From NCBI GenBank assembly GCA_030035585.1, contig CM057469.1, positions 33,944,501-34,008,500 of the forward strand: DNA of 64,000 bases, given 5' to 3'. The notes under the pieces are model-generated. The model worked only from the letters and a program-made list of their open reading frames with translations, searched no databases and was not told the origin of the DNA. The DNA comes from Dugong dugon (Eukaryota; Chordata; Mammalia; Sirenia; Dugongidae). Shown here in pieces: positions 58,570 through 64,000 of this stretch. The first letter of the stretch is position 1; every line of letters begins with the position of its first letter. A program made the translations under genes and the position numbers.

Positions 58570-59585
58570 GTTCTAAATACTATCTATGGTGACAACACTC
58601 AGATTTATGTCCCCAGCCTGCACCTCTCCCCAGAATGCCGAGCTTTCACATCCAGCTACCTACCTTGCAGCTCTATTCCAATGTGTAACAAGCCTCTCAA
58701 ATTGCACCCCAAAACCTGAACCCAGACCTCTCCCCCTGCTCATCCTGTACTCAGAAACTCTCCCTCCAGTTGTTCTAGGTAAAACCTTGGTGTCATCCTT
58801 GTCTCCAACCTTTTCTAACACCAAGCCACCAGCCAGCAGCAAGTCCTGTGTTTCTATCTTTAAAAAGCCACACTGAATCTGACCATCTCCACCACTCCCA
58901 TGATTCAAGGCATCCTTGATGCTTACCTGGACTCCTGCTACAACTCCTAACTGGGCTCCTTATTTCCACCCCAGCCTAGTCTATTCTCTGCACCTTATCC
59001 AGGCTGATTTGCATCAAAGGAAGTAGATCTTACCACTTCTCCACTCAAAACCTTATAATACAAGCCTTAATCCTAGAACAGTCTGCAAGGCTCTGTAGTC
59101 TGGCTTCCCACTGTCTCCTCCACAGCATCCTCTCCCTTGTTCTCCTCCCAACCACATTGGCCACACTGATCTCCCTACAACTCCTAGACTGCCTGAGCTG
59201 CTCTTGGTGCAGAACATTTGCACTTGCTATTTCTCCTCCAGACTGCTCTTCCCTCAGGCATAGCTGCACTGCTCAGCCCCTTCTCCAACTCTCTGCTCAA
59301 GTGTTACCTTCTCAGGCTTGTTCTGACCTTCATTTAAAATGTCAGTCTTTCCTCGAAGACACTCCCTATTTCCCTTTCCCACTTTATTTTCCTCTATAGC
59401 ACTTACTACTATTTGACATTTCGTATTTAACTTGTTTATTTATTTATTGTATGTTCTCCAGTTATCTGTTCCTGACAGCAGAGGGTTCTTTGGTTGTTGT
59501 TTTTTTCCCCCTTTTTTATTTATAGCACCTGGAGCAATGTCTGGGAAATAATAGCAGCTCAATAAATATTTGTTGAGTAAACCCT
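58570..59585 (+). mobile_element. L2 LINE, about 1 kb of the 3' half
   Basis: The order of L2 is clear: 'ggtgacaacactcagattta', 'ccttggtgtcatccttgtct', 'gcacttgctatttctcctcc' and a 3' end 'agctcaataaatatttgttg'. The reverse-transcriptase C-terminal part is heavily decayed. Confidence 0.85.
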
Positions 59586-59887
59586 AATATTTAACCAAAA
59601 GAGTACAACAGTTTGGAGATGTCAATGGTAGCTTTTTTAAAAGCTAAACTCTATGACCCAGCAATTCCACTCCTAGGCATTTACCCAGGAAAAATGAAAA
59701 TAAAAAAGACTTGAACAAGAGTTGATAACAACCTTATTCCTAATAGCCAAAAATTAGAAACAACTCATGCCCATCAACATGAGAATGGTTAAATTGCAGT
59801 ACATCCCTCAAATGGAATAGTACACAGCAATAAAAAGAACAAGCTACTGGAGTCTAAAGCAGCATGCATGAATATCAAAAAGTTTAT

Positions 59888-61510
59888 CTTCAATACAAAA
59901 ATCGGTTGCATTCCTTACACCAACAAAGAGAACTTTGAAGAGGAAATCACCAAATCAATACCATTTACAATAGCCCCCAAGAAGATAAAATACTTAGGAA
60001 TAAATCCAACCAGAGATGTAAAAGACCTATGCAAAGAAAACTACAAGACACTACTTACTGCAAGAAACCAAAAGAGACCTACATAAGTGGAAAAACATAC
60101 CTTTGCTCGTGGATAAGAAGACTCAACATTGTGAAAATGTCTATTCTACCCAAAGCAATTTACAGATACAATGCAATCCCAATCCAAATTCCGGCAACAT
60201 TTTTTAAGGAGATGGAAAAACAAATCACCAACTTCATATGGAAAGGGAAGAGGCCCTGGATAAGTAAAGCATTACTGAAGAGGAAGAACAAACTGGGAGG
60301 CCTCACACTACCTGATTTTAGAACCTGTCATACCGCCACAGAAGTCAAAACAGCCTGGTATTTGTACAACAACAGATACATAGACCAAAGGAACAGAATT
60401 GAGAATCCAGACATATATTCATCCACCTATGAGTGGCTGATATTTGACAAAGGCCCAAAGTCCATTAAATGGGGAAAAGACAGTCTCTTTAACAAATGGT
60501 GCTGGCATAATTGACTCTCCATCTGCAAAAAATTGAAATAAGACCCATACTTCACACCATGCACAAAAACTAGCTCAGAATGGATCAGTGACCCAAATAT
60601 AAAATCTAAAAGGATAAAGATCGTGGAAAAAAAAATAGGGACAATGCTAGGAGCCCTAACACATGGCATAAACAGAATACAAACCATAAGTAACAATGCA
60701 CGAACACCAGAAGAGAGACTAGATAACTGAGAGCTCCTAAAAATCAAACACTTATGCTCATCAGAAGACTTCACCAAAAGAATAAAAAGACAACCTACAG
60801 ACAGGGAAAAAAAATTTCACTACGATGAATCCGATCAGAGTCTAATCTCTAAAACCTACAAGATACTGCAACACCTCAACAACAAAAAGACAAATAACCC
60901 AATTAAAAAAAGGGCAAAGGATACGAACAGGCACTTCACCAAAGAAGACATTCAGGTGGCTACCAGATACATGAGGAAATGCTCGTGATCATTAGCCATT
61001 AGACAAATGCAAATCAGAACTGCAATGAGATACCATCTCACCCTGGCAAGGCTAGCATTAATCCAAAAAACACAAAATAATAAATGTTGGAGAGGTTGTG
61101 GAGAGACTGAAACACTTATACGCTGTTAGTGGGAACGTAAAATGGTACAACCACTTTGGAAATCGATTTGGTGCTTCCTTAAAAATCTAGAAATAGAAGT
61201 ACCATAAGATCCAGCAATCCCAGTCCTTGGAATATATCCTAGAGAAATAAGAGCCATCAAACGAATAGATATATGCATACCCATGTTCATTGCAGCACTG
61301 TTCTCAATAGCAAAAAGATGGAAACAACCTAGGTGCTCATCAATGGACAAATGGATAAACAAATTATGGTATATTCACACAATGAAATACTATGCAACGA
61401 TAAAGAACAATGATGAATCTGTGAAACATCTCATAACATGGATGAATCTGGAAGGCATTATGCTGAGTGAAATTAGTCAGTCGCTAAAGAACAAATATAT
61501 GAGACCACTA
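59888..61510 (+). pseudogene. L1 ORF2 C-terminal part, broken
   Basis: The open segments 59868-60086 and 60029-60514 overlap in two frames, showing a frameshift near 60060. They carry [30 protein letters not shown] and [10 protein letters not shown], all typical of the L1 ORF2 C-terminal region. Further stops and a changed frame follow; 61283-61516 holds the final segment with MDKWINKLWYIHT. The upstream endonuclease and reverse transcriptase are missing by truncation. Confidence 0.88.
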
Positions 61511-62502
61511 TTATAAAAATTCACGAAATGGTTTAAACACAGAAAAAACATACTTTGATGGTTATGAGGGTGGGAAGGGAGGGAGATGGGTATTCACTAA
61601 CTAGACAGTAGACAAGAATTATCTTGGGTGAAGGGAAGGACAACACACACTGCAGGGGAAGTCAGCGCAACTGGACTAAACAAAAAGCTAAGAAGTTTCC
61701 TGAATACAACCAAACACTTTGAGGGACAGAGTAGCAGGGGCAGGGGTATGGGGACCATGGTTTCAAGGAACATCTAGGTCAATTGGCAGAACAAAGTTTA
61801 TTAAGAAAATGTGCTGTATCCCACTTTGGTGAGTGGCGTCTGGGGTCTTAAAAGAGAGCTAGCAGCCATCTAAGATACATCAATTGATCCAAATCCACCT
61901 GGAGCAAAGGAGAATGAAGAACACCAAAGACACAAGGAAAATAGGATCCCAAGAGACAGAAAAGGCCACATAAACCAGAGACTCCGTCAGCCTGAGACCA
62001 GAAGAACTAGATGGTGCCCAGCTACCACCAATGATCATCCTGACAAGGAACACAACAGAGAGTCCCTGACAGAGCGGGAGAAAAGTAGGGTACAGAACTT
62101 AAATTCTAGTAAAAAGACCAGACTTAATGGTCTGACTGATACTGGAGGGACCCTGGAAGACATGGCCCCTGGACTCTCTGTTAATCCAGAACTGAAACCA
62201 TTCCTGAAGCCAACTCTTCAGACAAAGATTAGACTGGACTATGGGACATAAAATAATACTCGTGAAGAGAGTGCTTCTTAGCTCAAACAGATACATGAGA
62301 CTAAATGGGAAGCTCCTGTCTAGAGGCAAGATGAGAAGGCAGAAAGAGATAGAAGCTGGTTGAATGGACATGGGAAATCTGGGGTGGAAAGGAGAGTGCT
62401 GTCTCATTATAGGGAGAGCAGCTAGGGTCACATAGCAATGTGTGTATAAATTTTTGTATGAGAAATTGACTTGAACTGTAAACTTTCACTTATACCACAA
62501 TA
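59888..62502 (+). mobile_element. Young L1, 5'-truncated, with perfect target duplication
   Basis: 2,615 bp. It is flanked by AAAAAGTTTAT at 59877-59887 and 62503-62513. The 3' end 'taccacaataaaa' merges with the A-rich duplication, so there is almost no A tail. It shows the least decay of any LINE in the window. The 3' UTR (about 61520-62502) matches the piece at 21006-21242. Confidence 0.9.
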
Positions 62503-62849
62503 AAAAAGTTTATGCTGAGCAAAAGAAGCCAAACACAAAATGATATGTACTGCGTGATTCCATTTTATATGACTTTAAAGAGCACGCAAAACTAATTTAT
62601 GGTGACAGAAACCAGAGCAGTGGTTGCTTGGGGGGCAAGGGGATTGACAGGAAAGGATCTGAGGGAACTTCCTGTGGTGACGGAAGTGTTCTTTATCTTG
62701 TTTGGGGTGGTGATTACAGAAATGTAAGCAATTTTCAAAACATCAAATGGATTATTTAAAATATTGTGTGTATACTATACTTCATTTTTTTTTAAATGTG
62801 TTTTTTTAAAATATTTAGCCAAAAGTGTTGAAGAACTGCTTCTTTTTTC

Positions 62850-62995
62850 TTGGGAGGTAGTGTGATTTAGTGAAATAGAATCCCACTAGCCGGGAGACCT
62901 CTGAGTCTCAGTTTCCTCAAATGTAATGCAAGGGATAGAATACTTACCTGATACTATTTTTGTCAAGATTAAATAAGATAAGGTATATAATACGT
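62850..62995 (+). mobile_element. MIR
   Basis: 'ggtagtgtgatttagtgaaa', 'ctgagtctcagtttcctcaa' and 'gtcaagattaaataagataa' form a clear MIR. Confidence 0.8.
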
Positions 62996-63029
62996 GTGTG
63001 GTGTAGAATCACTTCACAAAAAGCAATTT

Positions 63030-64000
63030 GACTTTTTGGTCTTGGTTCCTGAGGCCCGCTCAGTAATTGATCTTTACCTGGATTGGCTGGAGAGCCCCGC
63101 CCAGTAATTAAACCTGGAACACCGAGGTTTTGGGGCCTCCTGATTGACAAGAACCAAGGGGGTAGTGCATCCTTTTGACAAGGGGGCTCTGCACTGAGAC
63201 CCTCCTAGACCAGGTAAAAGAGCTATAAAATGCTTCGTGCTCCAATGGCAACAGAGGCAGCCGCTGTGACAGTGCCAGAAACAGTGGAGACAACAAGTAG
63301 ACCCAGGTAGCAGCAGCAGCAGATTGTAAAGACTGAACCCCTGTAGAGAATTGTAGCACTCTGAGAGCAGGGGGTGCCTCTAGAGCAGGGGGTCACCCAC
63401 AGAACAGGGGGGCACCCCTAGAGCTGTCTTGATGCCAGCCTACAGCTGGGGCCAACCTAGAGTAGCTAGGACCACCCAAGAGCTAGGACTGTCCAAGAGC
63501 TGTTCTGGAGCCTTTCTAGCTGAAGAATCTCCTGACTGAAAAATTTCCTGGTTGGTGAGAATGAACACTGGTTTTTGGGAAGGGTAAGCAGGTCTCCTTT
63601 GAGATATAAGTGGATTACCTTTTGAGATGTTGAGACTCTGTGCTGGGACCTCAACCAGACCTTGCTCAATGCATATCTTCATTTCTGATTATACCCTCTG
63701 TTTATATCCTTCTCTGTTCTATTAAAGGGACCCTGGTGGTGCAGTGATTAAGCATTTGGCTGCAAACCAAAAGGTCGGTGGTTCAAACCCACCAGCCGCT
63801 CCACAGGAGAAAGATGTGACAGTCTGCTTCTGTAAAGATTATACCCTTGGAAATTCTATAGGGCAGTTCTACTCTGTCCTGTAGGGTCACTATGAGTCGG
63901 AATCAACTTGACAGCAACAGTTTTGTTTATTTGTTTGTTTTTTGTCTCTGTTGAATTAAAGTTGTTATCACAGATATGATGTTTCCGTGAGCTGTTTGAG
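63030..64000 (+). mobile_element. LTR-like element, interrupted by a SINE, running off the window
   Basis: It shares 'gagaccctcctagaccaggt' and 'aaaagagctataaaat' with the LTRs at 18500 and 48250, and 'gggaagggtaagcaggt' with the first. It is probably a related subfamily. The right end lies beyond the window. Confidence 0.55.
63728..63944 (+). mobile_element. AfroSINE with long target duplication and visible Pol III boxes
   Basis: Flanked by 17-mers that match at 15 positions (63711-63727 and 63945-63961). An A-box-like TGGTGCAGTGA lies at 63737-63747 and a B box GGTTCAAACCC at 63780-63790. It is the best preserved internal promoter among the SINEs here. Confidence 0.92.

Larger units (their letters stand above)
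59598..62800 (+). mobile_element. Old L1 3' end, split by a younger L1
   Basis: The old ORF2 end ('ctatgacccagcaattccac', 'ggaatagtacacagcaataa') runs over 59598-59887. The 3' UTR ('catttttatatgactttaaag' type) continues over 62514-62800. Confidence 0.82.

Overview
This window is mammalian nuclear DNA with no supportable host gene, exon or RNA gene. The repeat content points to an afrotherian, most likely an elephant-type proboscidean. Three things support this: many tRNA-derived SINEs of the AfroSINE type that end in an RTE-like 3' tail; several 5'-truncated RTE (BovB-like) LINEs whose 3' end matches that tail; and young L1 copies. The order comes from recalled repeat families and was not tested by a search. 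All open frames are short. The longer ones lie in repeats or low-complexity DNA, or lack any recognisable domain.

Layout. 0.4-10.3 kb is a long, old L1 on the minus strand (ORF2 remnant about 1.7-7.3 kb), interrupted by two SINEs and by an RTE that itself carries an LTR. 10.5-20.4 kb holds scattered SINEs, an MLT1-like LTR, a strong inverted repeat (13.8 / 14.8 kb), a CA-rich block and another LTR. 20.7-24 kb has L1-in-L1 nesting and a solo LTR. 24-41 kb is mostly unique or ancient-repeat DNA with MIR, L1, RTE and SINE copies and two MLT2-like LTRs.

41.0-46.5 kb is the richest element: a degenerate provirus with paired LTRs, a primer-binding site matching tRNA-Leu(CAA), gammaretrovirus-like env remnants and a 4-bp target duplication. 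It was later invaded by a MaLR-like LTR and an RTE with a small 5' inversion. 48.2-51.2 kb holds a second LTR with the same primer site and a leader carrying a tandem repeat. 51.3-53.6 kb is a MaLR-like provirus on the minus strand with another LTR inside its 5' LTR. 55-64 kb holds an old L1, SINEs, a long L2 remnant, a young 5'-truncated L1 inserted in an older L1, and an LTR running off the window end.

The elements interact as a layered record of transposition. RTE machinery appears to have served several SINE types, and nesting order and target-site duplications give relative ages. Two exceptionally short insertions (49 and 46 bp) keep perfect target-site duplications.
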